From an uncultured Collinsella sp. (GTDB lineage Bacteria > Actinomycetota > Coriobacteriia > Coriobacteriales > Coriobacteriaceae), in assembly GCA_900541125.1 (NCBI GenBank), contig UQIK01000016.1:1-56720 (forward strand): a stretch of 56,720 bases of DNA, written 5' to 3'. Below, in pieces: positions 1 through 9,627 of this stretch (its first letter is position 1; every line of letters begins with the position of its first letter). Both the position numbers and the translations under genes were made by a program. The notes beneath the pieces were generated by a model that ran no database searches, had not been told where the DNA came from, and worked only from the letters and a program-made list of their open reading frames with translations.

Positions 1-163
1 CCGTACATGTACGGATGAATGTGGGAAGTGTTCGGATGAAGTTGCCAATCAAGGCGGCCGACGGGATCCCTAAGCACGCCATGCTTCTTATGTGCAGTAA
101 AGCTAATGCTGCTAAAATATAAAGCGCTCATGTAGTTTAAACGCACGACGATAAGGAGCACCA
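1..163. other. Region upstream of ftsE, no complete gene
   Basis: No complete gene is seen. Positions 1-14 form a small palindrome (CCGTACATGTACGG). One frame is open from base 2 to a TAA at 71 and could be the tail of an upstream gene, but the short Cys-containing peptide is not recognisable. An AT-rich stretch at 110-122 (TAAAAT, then TATAAA) is the best -10 candidate for ftsE, and AAGGAG at 153-158 is its ribosome binding site. Confidence 0.4.
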
Positions 164-1384
164 GTGGGTAACCACTTCCGTACCTCCGGTGCGGGCGATG
201 ATGCCCCCAAGACGCAGACAGGCGTCCAGGGCAGTCGTTTCGCCACTCCGGATTCAGAGGGCCAGCCTGTTGCTCAGGCCCCCGCTCAGCCGGCAGATCA
301 GGCACAGCCGGCATCCGATCCCTTTGCCTACAATCCAACCAGCGATGTCGCGCTTTCCGGCACGGCGGGTTTTGAGCCCGTTCAGGCCGTGACCGCTCGC
401 GTGGAGCAGCCTCAGGCTGGCGCCGCCACGCCGCAGCCTACCATGGCCGGCATTCCCGACCCCATGGCCCCTGCGACGCCGGCTCCTCAGCCTGCGCAGT
501 CCGGTCTCTTTGCCGCTATTCCCGACCCCACGCAGCCTGCCGCCCCGGTGGTCGAGAGCGATCAGGCCGCCGAGGTCGCAAGTCTCGATAATGCGCTCAA
601 CAACCCCGATTTTACGTCGGTGTTTGCACCCATCGATCCGCAGGCCAGCCGCAAGAAGATGGCCAAGCAGGCCGGTGTCGAGCCCGTCATCCTTATGGAG
701 CATGTCACCAAAATCTATCCGGCACAGCCCAACAAGCCTGCACTCGACGACATCAACATCGAGATCTATCCGGGCGAGTTCGTCTTCCTGGTCGGTCACT
801 CCGGCTCGGGTAAGACCACGCTGCTTTCGACGCTCAACCGCGACGTCAAGCCGACGAGCGGCCGCATCCTGGTTGCCGGTCAGGACCTCATGAAGATCAA
901 GAACCGCAAGGTTCCGTTCCTGCGCCGCCAGATTGGCGCCGTGTTCCAGGACTTTAAGCTTCTGCCGCAAAAGACCGCCTACGAAAACGTGGCGTTTGCC
1001 CTGCAGTGCATCGGCAAGCCCAAGGGCGTCATTCGCAGCCAGGTGCCCGAGGTACTGCGTCTGGTCGGTCTGGCCGATCAGATGGACTCGCTGCCCGACC
1101 AGCTTTCCGGTGGCGAGCAGCAGCGCGTTGCCGTCGCCCGCGCTATGGTCAACCGTCCGCCGCTGCTGATCTGCGACGAGCCGACGGGCAACCTCGACCC
1201 GGCGATCTCACTGGGCATCATGAAGCTGCTCGAGCGTATTAACCGCACTGGCACCACCGTGATCGTCGCCACGCACGACCGCGAGATGGTCGATAGCATG
1301 CACCGTCGCGTGATCGCCCTCGAGGGCGGCCACGTTATCCGCGACCAGGAGAGGGGAGGTTACGGCAACTATGGCACCAACTAA
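164..1384 (+). CDS. ftsE: Cell division ATP-binding protein FtsE with long N-terminal extension
   Basis: ATPase of the FtsEX complex, which in other bacteria couples ATP hydrolysis at the inner membrane to septal peptidoglycan hydrolase activation. The ABC domain starts near residue 175 (VILMEHVTKIYP). It has Walker A GHSGSGKTT near 212, signature LSGGEQQR, Walker B LLICDEPTGNLD and the H-loop ATHD. FtsE is usually about 220-230 aa; this one is 406 aa because residues 1-174 form a Pro/Ala/Gln-rich, apparently disordered segment. The GTG start at 164 follows AAGGAG. An internal ATG at 659 would give a normal-length protein but has no good ribosome binding site, so the extension is probably real. 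The end overlaps ftsX by 14 bases, indicating translational coupling. Confidence 0.93.
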   Translation: MGNHFRTSGAGDDAPKTQTGVQGSRFATPDSEGQPVAQAPAQPADQAQPASDPFAYNPTSDVALSGTAGFEPVQAVTARVEQPQAGAATPQPTMAGIPDPMAPATPAPQPAQSGLFAAIPDPTQPAAPVVESDQAAEVASLDNALNNPDFTSVFAPIDPQASRKKMAKQAGVEPVILMEHVTKIYPAQPNKPALDDINIEIYPGEFVFLVGHSGSGKTTLLSTLNRDVKPTSGRILVAGQDLMKIKNRKVPFLRRQIGAVFQDFKLLPQKTAYENVAFALQCIGKPKGVIRSQVPEVLRLVGLADQMDSLPDQLSGGEQQRVAVARAMVNRPPLLICDEPTGNLDPAISLGIMKLLERINRTGTTVIVATHDREMVDSMHRRVIALEGGHVIRDQERGGYGNYGTN

Positions 1385-2291
1385 CGTGGGCTACTCCTTC
1401 AAAGAGGCAATCAGCCACTTCTTCCGTAACTGGACTACCTCGCTCGGCGCCGTCATCACGATCTTCCTTTCGCTGTTTATCATCGGCCTGTTCATCATGG
1501 GCTCCGCGATGCTGAACTCCGTGATCGGCACCGTCGAGGATCAGGTTGTCATCAACGCGTTCATTAGTGATGACGCCGATCAGGCCGATGTTCAGGCTTT
1601 TGAGGCCGAGCTTAAGACGTGGAATAACGTCAAGTCCGTGACCTATAAGGACAAGGACGACGCACTGGCCGAGTATACGAGCAAGATGTCGGGTAACGCC
1701 GACGCCACCATGAGCGCGCTCGACGGCCAGAACCCGCTGCCCGCCTCGTTTGCGATTGAGATGGACGATCCGTCTCAGGTCGAGAGCACGGCCAAGAAGC
1801 TCAAGAAGAATGCCGACTTCCAAAAGATCGCGGACGACGGCGACGTCAACGCGAGCGTACTGTATGGCCAGGAGGAAGTAAGCCGCCTGTTCCAGGTGAC
1901 CAACTACATCCGTATTGCCGCCGTGGTGCTCGTCGGCCTGCTGACCTTTATCGCGTTCATCTTTATCAACAACACGATTCGCCTGTCCATCACGGCGCGT
2001 CGTCGCGAGATTGCGATTATGCGCCTGGTGGGCGCCAGCAACGGCTTCATTCGTGGCCCGTTTATCACCGAGGGTGTACTGCAGGCCATTTTGGGCTCGC
2101 TGCTTTCCATCGGCGTTCTGGAGCTGCTGCGCAATCTGATGATTCCGCGTCTGCAGGAGAGCATCGGCTGGATGTCGTTTGCCCTGCCGATGCAGTACTA
2201 CCTGGTGACCTATGCTGCGCTGATTCTGGTCGGCGTGATTATCGGTCTCTTTGGTTCTGCCATCGCCATGCGCCGCTACCTGCGCGTGTAG
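1371..2291 (+). CDS. ftsX: Cell division permease FtsX
   Basis: Membrane partner of FtsE. The 306-aa protein has the family layout: a short cytoplasmic start, a first membrane helix at about residues 22-45, a large extracellular domain (about 50-175, where hydrolase partners are engaged in other species), then three helices near 180-205, 235-260 and 278-300. The cytoplasmic segment RRREIAIMRLVGAS after the second helix is a conserved FtsX/MacB-type signature. The start lies inside the end of ftsE, with GGAGAGGGGAGG just upstream as ribosome binding site. A hairpin terminator follows the gene. No peptidoglycan hydrolase gene is adjacent. Confidence 0.94.
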   Translation: MAPTNVGYSFKEAISHFFRNWTTSLGAVITIFLSLFIIGLFIMGSAMLNSVIGTVEDQVVINAFISDDADQADVQAFEAELKTWNNVKSVTYKDKDDALAEYTSKMSGNADATMSALDGQNPLPASFAIEMDDPSQVESTAKKLKKNADFQKIADDGDVNASVLYGQEEVSRLFQVTNYIRIAAVVLVGLLTFIAFIFINNTIRLSITARRREIAIMRLVGASNGFIRGPFITEGVLQAILGSLLSIGVLELLRNLMIPRLQESIGWMSFALPMQYYLVTYAALILVGVIIGLFGSAIAMRRYLRV

Positions 2292-2315
2292 GCATGCCTG
2301 GAATTCATCCCTTCC

Positions 2316-2350
2316 AACGGGTCGTCTCTTATGGGGTGGCCCGTTTTTTG
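2316..2350 (+). terminator. Rho-independent terminator after ftsX
   Basis: Arms AACGGGTC (2316-2323) and GGCCCGTT (2338-2345) pair over 8 bp with one G-U, followed by a T run. Confidence 0.8.
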
Positions 2351-2426
2351 TCCCCTAGGGGACGGCAGGAAAGCGAATCATTTGGGTAGACTCTTTGGAG
2401 TTCGCAATCGATAGTTAGGAGGCGCC

Positions 2427-4562
2427 ATGGGGCGCAATAACAAGCATAAGCGTGGAGCTCGCAATAAGCGCGGGCCGGTGCGCAGCGAACGCCGTCCGAG
2501 CCTGACCGGGCGCGTGCAGCTCCATGAGCATAGCGCCTACGTTGTAACCGAAAACGGCGACTACAAGGTCATGGGTCGCGGCAAGCGTGAGATCATGGAC
2601 GGCGATACCGTTGCCGTGAGCATTAAGAACAGCCCGCATGGCGAGCGTCGCGCCGTGATCGAGGGCGTGGTTGAGCGCGCAGCTATAAGCGTGGTGGGCA
2701 CGTACCAGACCGCCGGTCCGCTCGGTGTGATTGAGCCGCTCGATTCGCGCCTGAAGGCCGACTTCTTCATTTTGCCCGAGGATACCTCGGCGGATCGTCT
2801 GGGCGTTCACCCGGGTGATGCTGTTGTCGCGCGCATTTTGACCTACCCGACGCGCCTGGAATCGGGTACCGTGACAATCGAACGCCGCATTGGCGGAGAT
2901 GACGCGCCCGATTTGGGCGTTCAATATGTGATGGCGCGTTACGGCTATACCGATAGCTATCCCGAGGCCGCGCTAGACGAGGCCGAGGGGCTTTCGCTCG
3001 ATGTGTCCGCGGCGCTTAAGGACCCGCTCCGCCGCGATCTGCGCGACCGCTTTGTCATCACGATCGACCCGGTCGACGCGCGCGACTTTGACGATGCCAT
3101 TTCGCTGGAGCGCACGCCCGAGGGCGGCTATAAGCTGGGTGTGCATATCGCCGACGTTTCACACTATGTGGCTTGGGACGGGCATATCGATCTTGAGGCT
3201 CGCCATCGCACGACATCGGTGTATCTGGCCGATCGCGTGCTTCCCATGCTGCCCGAACGCCTGTCCTGTGACCTGTGCTCGCTTCGCCCTGACGAGGACC
3301 GTCTTGCGTTTACCGTCGATATCGAGCTCGATGAGCAGGGTCGCGTGCGGCATTACGATCCGTACCCCAGCGTGATTCGCTCGCGTGTGCGTATGGACTA
3401 TGACGGCGCCGAGGCGCTGCTGGTGCGTGCCGGTGCGGTTGAGTATTCGGTGCTGGAGGGCGCGGCTGAGGATGTTGAGGCTGCCGAGGCCTTGCGCGAG
3501 GAAGCGCTTGAGCGCGGTCTTGCGTGCGAGGAGGCCGCCCGCGGCTACAACATCGACCTCGGCGATTTCCTTGTCGCCGCCAACGAACTCGCCGAACTTC
3601 GCCGTCGTATTCGTCGCGTCCGCGGCTCAGTCGATTTTGACACGGCCGAGATTCGCGCTCTATTGGATGAGGACGGAGTGCCCGTGCAGATTGTGGCGCG
3701 TGAGCGTTCGTGTGCCACGTCGCTTATCGAGGAAGCCATGCTGCTCGCCAACGAGTGCGTTGCAGAGTGGCTGGCGGACCGTGATATCGAGGCCTGCTAT
3801 CGCGTGCATGAGGATCCGAGCCCCGATAGCCTGCACGGTGCCGCCGTTGCGCTGGCGCAGCTAGGCATCATCGACGATCGCCGTGCTGCCGGTATTGCCC
3901 TGGGGAGCCCCGATGAGCTGCAGGCTGCAGTCGATGCTGCCGCCGGTACGGCCAACGCACCGCTCGTTAACACGCTGCTTCTGCGCAGCATGCAGCGCGC
4001 GCTGTACAAGCCGCGCAACGAGGGCCACTTTGCGCTCGCCGCGCCGTGCTACTGTCACTTTACGAGTCCCATCCGTCGCTACCCCGATCTGGTGGTGCAT
4101 CGCGTGCTCAAACTGCAGTTGGCCTATGAGCAGCTCGGCGGCAAGGACGCCTTGGTCCGTACGCCGCGGCTGATCGGCAAGGGGCGCGAGTCGCTGCCGC
4201 GCATTCTGCCGCAGATCTGCCGCGCATGCAGCGATGCCGAGCGCGCGGCAGATGCCGCCAGCCATGCGACGCAAAAGATCAAGATTGCCCAGTACTATGA
4301 GGACCGTCTGGGCGAGCGCTATGCCGGAACCGTCTCGTGGGTTAGCAGCATGGGCCTTTTTGTGCGCTTGGATCTAACGCAGGTCGAAGGCTTGGTTTCG
4401 ATCAAGAGCCTGGGCAACGAGTGGTTCGAGTTCGACGAGGACGCGCTAACGCTCACAGGTGCCGACACGGGCACCCGTTACGAGCTGGGGCAGCGCGTAA
4501 TTATCGAGGTCTCGCGCGTCAATACCACGCGTGGGCACCTGGACTTTAAGCTTATCCATTAG
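2427..4562 (+). CDS. rnr: Ribonuclease R
   Basis: Processive 3'-to-5' exoribonuclease of the RNase II/R family, degrading structured RNA and taking part in tmRNA-linked RNA decay; smpB lies 8.5 kb downstream. The 711-aa protein has a basic N-terminus (RNNKHKRGARNKRG), cold-shock-like OB folds to about residue 180, the RNB catalytic domain from about 205 (DPVDARDFDDAISLE supplies the metal-binding aspartates, and HFTSPIRRYPDLVVHR is the family signature near 545-560), and a C-terminal S1 domain (YAGTVSWVSSMGLFVRL). Length fits RNase R. The ATG start follows TTAGGAGGCGCC. A terminator follows, so it is probably transcribed alone. Confidence 0.95.
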   Translation: MGRNNKHKRGARNKRGPVRSERRPSLTGRVQLHEHSAYVVTENGDYKVMGRGKREIMDGDTVAVSIKNSPHGERRAVIEGVVERAAISVVGTYQTAGPLGVIEPLDSRLKADFFILPEDTSADRLGVHPGDAVVARILTYPTRLESGTVTIERRIGGDDAPDLGVQYVMARYGYTDSYPEAALDEAEGLSLDVSAALKDPLRRDLRDRFVITIDPVDARDFDDAISLERTPEGGYKLGVHIADVSHYVAWDGHIDLEARHRTTSVYLADRVLPMLPERLSCDLCSLRPDEDRLAFTVDIELDEQGRVRHYDPYPSVIRSRVRMDYDGAEALLVRAGAVEYSVLEGAAEDVEAAEALREEALERGLACEEAARGYNIDLGDFLVAANELAELRRRIRRVRGSVDFDTAEIRALLDEDGVPVQIVARERSCATSLIEEAMLLANECVAEWLADRDIEACYRVHEDPSPDSLHGAAVALAQLGIIDDRRAAGIALGSPDELQAAVDAAAGTANAPLVNTLLLRSMQRALYKPRNEGHFALAAPCYCHFTSPIRRYPDLVVHRVLKLQLAYEQLGGKDALVRTPRLIGKGRESLPRILPQICRACSDAERAADAASHATQKIKIAQYYEDRLGERYAGTVSWVSSMGLFVRLDLTQVEGLVSIKSLGNEWFEFDEDALTLTGADTGTRYELGQRVIIEVSRVNTTRGHLDFKLIH

Positions 4563-4591
4563 CCAAATCCCGACTCATGGTGGGGGAGTGG

Positions 4592-4623
4592 AGGGCGGCC
4601 TTTCGGGACCGCCCTTCGCATTT
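4592..4623 (+). terminator. Rho-independent terminator after rnr
   Basis: AGGGCGG and CCGCCCT pair around a short loop, followed by a weak T-rich tail (TCGCATTT). Confidence 0.7.
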
Positions 4624-4678
4624 GAATCGTGGCTACCTTGCCGTCTGCTCGGCCGCCCGCTTACCTGCTATTTGAGAG

Positions 4679-4722
4679 GTAAAACCTACCAAAATAAACC
4701 TGTCCCTTTTTGGCAGGTTTAC
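4679..4722. repeat. Imperfect palindrome upstream of the recombinase gene
   Basis: Left arm GTAAAACCTACCAAAA and right arm TTTTTGGCAGGTTTAC are near-perfect reverse complements around AACCTGTCCC. It ends 17 bases before the recombinase ATG. It could be a dispersed palindrome, a terminator-like hairpin, or a binding site for the recombinase; the sequence does not decide. Confidence 0.6.
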
Positions 4723-4739
4723 AAGAAAGCGGGGATGAG

Positions 4740-5345
4740 ATGGCGACGGTGTACGGTTATGCGCGGGTGAGTTCGCGCGATCAAAATCTTAATCGGCAGC
4801 TGGATGCGCTGGGCGCCTATGGCGTGGGCTCGGCGAATATTTATGCCGACCATGCGAGCGGCAAGGACTTCGATCGACCGCGGTATCGCGAGCTGCTGCA
4901 CATCCTGGGAGACGGGGACGTGCTGGTGGTGCTTTCTATCGACCGACTCGGTCGTAATTACTCCGAGATTCTTGAGGAATGGCGACGCATTACCAAGGAG
5001 CTCGGGGTTGCCATTGTGGTGTTGGACATGCCATTGCTTGACACGCGCGTCAGGGCCAGCGGCGCGCCGGATGTGACCAACACCCTGATTGCCGATATTG
5101 TGCTGCAACTGCTGAGCTACGTGGCGCAGGTGGAGCGCGAGAATATCCATCGGCGCCAAGCGGAGGGAATTGCAGCGGCGCGGGCGCGAGGGGTCCGTTT
5201 CGGTCGGCCTCGCAAGCCGTGCCCTCCTCAGTTTGAGCTGGTGCGCGATAGCTATGAGGCGGGCGATATTACCCGCAGCCAGGCAGCAAAGTGCCTGGGC
5301 GTGTGCGTGGGGACGTTCGATCGCTGGATGCGCGAGGCGGGGTAG
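4740..5345 (+). CDS. Serine recombinase (resolvase/invertase family)
   Basis: Small serine recombinase of the Tn3 resolvase/Hin type, which cuts and rejoins DNA at paired sites through a serine nucleophile. The 201-aa length is typical. The N-terminal motif YGYARVSSRDQN places the catalytic serine at about residue 11; ERENIHRRQAEGIAAARARGVRFGRP marks the end of the catalytic domain; the C-terminus (ITRSQAAKCLGVCVGTFDRWMRE) is a helix-turn-helix. The ATG at 4740 after AAGCGGGG is preferred to a TTG at 4710 that lies inside the palindrome. No transposase, terminal repeats or invertible segment is seen, so it is an orphan with unknown target. Confidence 0.88.
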   Translation: MATVYGYARVSSRDQNLNRQLDALGAYGVGSANIYADHASGKDFDRPRYRELLHILGDGDVLVVLSIDRLGRNYSEILEEWRRITKELGVAIVVLDMPLLDTRVRASGAPDVTNTLIADIVLQLLSYVAQVERENIHRRQAEGIAAARARGVRFGRPRKPCPPQFELVRDSYEAGDITRSQAAKCLGVCVGTFDRWMREAG

Positions 5346-5450
5346 GGGTTTGCGTCGCTTTGTCGCTTCCTGTTGCGATTCAAATTTTGATACGGTGACG
5401 ATGCCATTTGGGGCTACACTCGCTGATATTCAAAAAAAGGAGGTTGGCCC

Positions 5451-6032
5451 TTGGCGCGCGTAAAACAAATAATCGGATGGACCGCGATCGTTCTGTTCGC
5501 TGCAACGCTGGCGGGCATCTGGGTGCTGACGGAGCAAAATGCGGTGGAGACGTCGTTGCTGAGTGAGTCCACCGCGCGTGTGGTGGAGGGCCAGGCTACG
5601 GGCGTTCAGGCTGTCGATGCCACGGGTGAAGCTCAGGCGGAGAACGGAATGACCGGGGGCACCGATTCGGCTGCCTCGAATGTCCGGTCTGGCCGACTTG
5701 CTTCCATTCGCATGTGGGTGGGCACGAACGTCCGTCGCGTTGCCCATACCGTAGAGTTTTTCTTCGTCGGATTGTTCGCCTTGGTGGTCGTGGTTTGCTT
5801 TTCCAGGCGTCCGTGGAGCGTATGCTCCCGTTGCGTGCCCGTATTGCTCTTTTGCGCCGCCTGCTCCGTTGGCGATCAGGTACATAAGATCTTTGTTCCC
5901 GGCAGGCATTTCGACGTTATCGATTTAGGATTCGATGCTGCGGGCTATGCCACCGCCATGCTGTTGGTATTGCTGGCGGCGGCGTTGGTGCGCCATGCGA
6001 CTCGGCCGATCGGCGCCCATGCGAGGCGCTAG
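5451..6032 (+). CDS. VanZ-like membrane protein
   Basis: A 193-aa membrane protein with an N-terminal helix (IIGWTAIVLFAATLAGIWVL), a Ser/Thr/Gly/Ala-rich loop at about 35-85, and three more helices. The block RRVAHTVEFFFVGLFA followed by VGDQVHKIFVPGRHFDVIDLGFDAAG carries the VanZ family pattern (acidic residue/Gln/Phe, PGR, Asp, Gly). VanZ itself gives low-level teicoplanin resistance by an unknown mechanism; most VanZ-like proteins have no proven role. The start is TTG at 5451, supported by AAAGGAGG a few bases upstream. A terminator follows, so it is probably a single gene. Confidence 0.7.
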   Translation: MARVKQIIGWTAIVLFAATLAGIWVLTEQNAVETSLLSESTARVVEGQATGVQAVDATGEAQAENGMTGGTDSAASNVRSGRLASIRMWVGTNVRRVAHTVEFFFVGLFALVVVVCFSRRPWSVCSRCVPVLLFCAACSVGDQVHKIFVPGRHFDVIDLGFDAAGYATAMLLVLLAAALVRHATRPIGAHARR

Positions 6033-6113
6033 CCGGTAACAAACCCGTTTCTGATAATGCAACCTCGTTGAATTATTTTGTGTCGCGCGTATTTCCGAGC
6101 GGTCGGATTTGAG

Positions 6114-6142
6114 GGGCGAGCGGTAGAACGCTCGCCCTTTGT
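6114..6142 (+). terminator. Rho-independent terminator after VanZ-like gene
   Basis: GGGCGAGCG (6114-6122) pairs perfectly with CGCTCGCCC (6129-6137); the tail is TTTGTG. Confidence 0.7.
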
Positions 6143-6162
6143 GCGCCACGATGCGGCACAAT

Positions 6163-6191
6163 GTACCGCAAAAGCTGTTTGTATCCGGTAC
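6163..6191. promoter_or_regulatory. Candidate operator upstream of murR
   Basis: GTACCG (6163-6168) and CGGTAC (6186-6191) form an inverted repeat 46 bases before the murR start. The placement suits autoregulation by MurR, but the assignment is inference only. Confidence 0.3.
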
Positions 6192-6236
6192 GAATCGTTC
6201 GTTGGTCTTTAATTCTTCTCAACGGAGGTGTTTGAG

Positions 6237-7088
6237 ATGGCAAACGGATTGCTTTTGCGGCTTCGCGAGCGTGAACTCAGCGCGAGCCCGGCGGAACGCA
6301 ATGTCATCGCATATGTAAGCGCTCATCCGCACGAGGTGGTCGGGCTGTCCGTCCGCGGTCTTGCCGATGTCACGTTCTCCTCGCCCTCGAGCATTTTGCG
6401 CTTTTGCAAGCGTTTGGGTTTTGCGGGCTACAAGGAGTTCCAGCGCGAACTGATTGCCGAGCTGGCGCTCTTAGGTGACAAGAAAGACGTAGCCCTCGAG
6501 GACATCTCCATGGATGACAGCGTCGAACGTATCGTGGGGAAGGTGATGAAAAGCAACGTGCGCACGATCGAGGCGACGGCGCGAACGCTCGATTACACCG
6601 TCTTGGAGCGATGCGCGGCCCGTCTTAAGCGGGCACGCGCGGTCAATCTGTTCGGTATTGGTGCCTCTCGTTTGGTCGCGCACGACCTGGCGCAAAAGCT
6701 CATGCGTGTCGACAAAGAGTGCCATCTGTACGACGACTGGCATGATCAGCTCTTATGTGCCAAGAACATGCATGAGGGCGATATGGCAATCGCCTTTAGC
6801 TACTCGGGCTTGACGCAAGAGGTGCTGGACTGCACCGCCGAGGCTCAACGTCACAACTGTCCCGTTGTGGCCGTTACCAAAGTAGATGGATCATCCAAGC
6901 TTGCCACCATGGCCGATGCCGTGCTCGGCGTCGCTGCGAGTGAACCTTTGGTCCGCAGCGGTGCCATGGCTTCGCGTATGGCCCAGCTTATGGTTGTCGA
7001 TGCCCTGTACGCTGCTTACGTTGCCAGTGACTACGAACGGGCGACGCATGTCATTAAGCAAAACTACATCGAGAAACAGGAAAGATGA
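6237..7088 (+). CDS. murR: MurR/RpiR-family transcriptional regulator
   Basis: Sugar-phosphate-sensing repressor of the RpiR family. The N-terminal part (residues 1-80) is a helix-turn-helix of the HTH_6 type (SVRGLADVTFSSPSSILRFCKRLGFAGYKEFQREL), and residues about 120-270 form a SIS sugar-isomerase domain (NLFGIGASRLVAHDLAQKLMRV; IAFSYSGLTQEVLDCTAEA). In E. coli, MurR represses murQP and responds to MurNAc-6-phosphate; the same effector is likely here because murQ starts 10 bases downstream. The ATG at 6237 is preferred over an in-frame GTG at 6228, because AACGGAGGTG lies just before it at normal spacing. Confidence 0.85.
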   Translation: MANGLLLRLRERELSASPAERNVIAYVSAHPHEVVGLSVRGLADVTFSSPSSILRFCKRLGFAGYKEFQRELIAELALLGDKKDVALEDISMDDSVERIVGKVMKSNVRTIEATARTLDYTVLERCAARLKRARAVNLFGIGASRLVAHDLAQKLMRVDKECHLYDDWHDQLLCAKNMHEGDMAIAFSYSGLTQEVLDCTAEAQRHNCPVVAVTKVDGSSKLATMADAVLGVAASEPLVRSGAMASRMAQLMVVDALYAAYVASDYERATHVIKQNYIEKQER

Positions 7089-7098
7089 GGTGAATGAA

Positions 7099-8022
<924 letters not shown>

Positions 8023-8079
8023 GTGCGCGGCGTGAGCTGATATGACATCCAGACGAGATACCCAATACAAGGAGGAGTT

Positions 8080-9510
8080 ATGACGAACAAAGAGCTGGCT
8101 CAAAAGCTGCTGGACCTTTTGGGCGGTAAAGACAACGTGCTCGCAAACGCGGCGTGCATGACGCGCCTGCGTGTGACCGTCAAAGACGCGGGCAACGTCG
8201 ACACGGAGGGCATTAAGGCACTCGACGGCGTGATGGGCCTGGTCGAGGACGACACGATGCAGATCGTGCTGGGTCCGGGCAAGGTGAATAAGGTGCTCGA
8301 GGAGTTCTCCAAGCTCACCGGCCTTGCGAAAGGCGTTGCTGACGAGAGCGTGGTTGACGCTGCGGCCACAAACAAGGCCGCGCAGAAGGCCAAGTACGAG
8401 TCCAAGCCGGTTCAGGCCTTCCTCAAGAAGATTTCCAATGTCTTCGTCGCCCTGCTTCCCGGCATCATTGCGGCTGGCCTCATCAACGGTATCTGCAACG
8501 TCATTAACGTTTCGACGGCAGGCGCGCTTGCAGGCGAGTGGTGGTATCAGGGCATTCGTTCCATGGGCTGGGCCCTGTTTGCCTATCTGCCTATCTTGGT
8601 GGGCTATAACGCGGCGCGTGAGTTTGGTGGCTCCGCTGCGCTGGGCGGCATCGCCGGCATGATGTGTATCGCCAACAGTGCCATGCCCCTGCTTGCGCCT
8701 GGCGCGGCTGATCCTGCCACTGCCATTCTGCTGCCGCTCACCAATGCGCAGTACAACCCCGCAGCGGGCGGCATGATCGCGGCTCTCATCGCTGGCGCAT
8801 TTTTTGCCTGGATGGAGCGTCAGATTCGCAAGGTTATGCCCAACGCACTCGACACGTTCTTGTCCCCGCTGCTGGTGCTCATCATCGGCGCCTTTGCTCT
8901 GATGCTCGTCATCCAGCCGGTTGGCGCATGGCTGACGGCTGCCATCTTTAGCGTTTTGACCTTTATCTTCGAGAAGCTGGGCGTCCTGGGCGGCTATATC
9001 CTGTCGGCAGGCTTCTTGCCGCTGGTGTCCGTCGGCCTGCATCAGGCGCTCACGCCGATCCACGCTATGCTCAACGATCCCGACGGCGCTACCAAGGGTA
9101 TCAATTACCTGCTTCCCATCCTTATGATGGCTGGCGGCGGCCAGGTCGGTGCCGGTTTGGCGCTGTACTTTAAGACCAAGAACGCCAAGCTCAAGAAGTA
9201 CGTCGCAGAGTCCATTCCCGTTGGAATCCTGGGTGTGGGCGAGCCTCTGATGTATGCTGTTACGCTGCCGCTCGTTCGTCCGTTTGTGACGGCCTGCCTG
9301 GGTGCCGGATTTGGCGGCGCGCTCGCGGCGCTGCTTCACATTGGCACGGTTTCTCAGGGCGTTTCCGGTCTGTTTGGCCTGCTGATCGTCGTTCCTGGCC
9401 AGCAGCTCGGCTACGTTGCCGCTATGCTGCTTGCCTATGCCGCCGGCTTTGTCCTGACGTGGTTTTTTGGCGTCGACGAGCAGAAGATCAACGAGTTCTT
9501 TGGCGAGTAG
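8080..9510 (+). CDS. murP: PTS permease EIIBC, probably MurNAc (or MurNAc-GlcNAc) specific
   Basis: Phosphotransferase permease that would import and phosphorylate the amino sugar used by MurQ. Residues 1-85 are a glucose-family EIIB domain with the phosphorylated Cys at about 26 (NAACMTRLRVTVKD). Residues about 105-476 are an EIIC membrane domain (PVQAFLKKISNVFVALLPGIIAAGL; VGLHQALTPIHAML; PVGILGVGEPLMYAVTLPLVRPF). There is no EIIA domain, as in E. coli MurP, which borrows EIIA-Glc; a free EIIA is encoded at 38365. The ATG start follows AAGGAGGAG. Specificity is inferred from the murR-murQ-mupG context. Confidence 0.87.
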   Translation: MTNKELAQKLLDLLGGKDNVLANAACMTRLRVTVKDAGNVDTEGIKALDGVMGLVEDDTMQIVLGPGKVNKVLEEFSKLTGLAKGVADESVVDAAATNKAAQKAKYESKPVQAFLKKISNVFVALLPGIIAAGLINGICNVINVSTAGALAGEWWYQGIRSMGWALFAYLPILVGYNAAREFGGSAALGGIAGMMCIANSAMPLLAPGAADPATAILLPLTNAQYNPAAGGMIAALIAGAFFAWMERQIRKVMPNALDTFLSPLLVLIIGAFALMLVIQPVGAWLTAAIFSVLTFIFEKLGVLGGYILSAGFLPLVSVGLHQALTPIHAMLNDPDGATKGINYLLPILMMAGGGQVGAGLALYFKTKNAKLKKYVAESIPVGILGVGEPLMYAVTLPLVRPFVTACLGAGFGGALAALLHIGTVSQGVSGLFGLLIVVPGQQLGYVAAMLLAYAAGFVLTWFFGVDEQKINEFFGE

Positions 9511-9570
9511 TTTGATATCGCGAGCCGTGTTGCTCGGGACTCGCGGAGCGCGGCAGATTTCTTGATGCTA

Positions 9571-9609
9571 TGGTTGTGCCGGCGGGGTTAACTGCTCCGC
9601 CGGCCTATT
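9571..9609 (+). promoter_or_regulatory. Hairpin between murP and mupG
   Basis: GCCGGCGGGG and CTCCGCCGGC pair over 10 bp (one G-U) around a 7-base loop, followed by the weak tail CTATTTTAAA. This could be a leaky terminator or an mRNA 3'-end stabiliser reducing mupG expression relative to murRQP. Confidence 0.5.
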
Positions 9610-9627
9610 TTAAAGGAGCGTTGTAGC

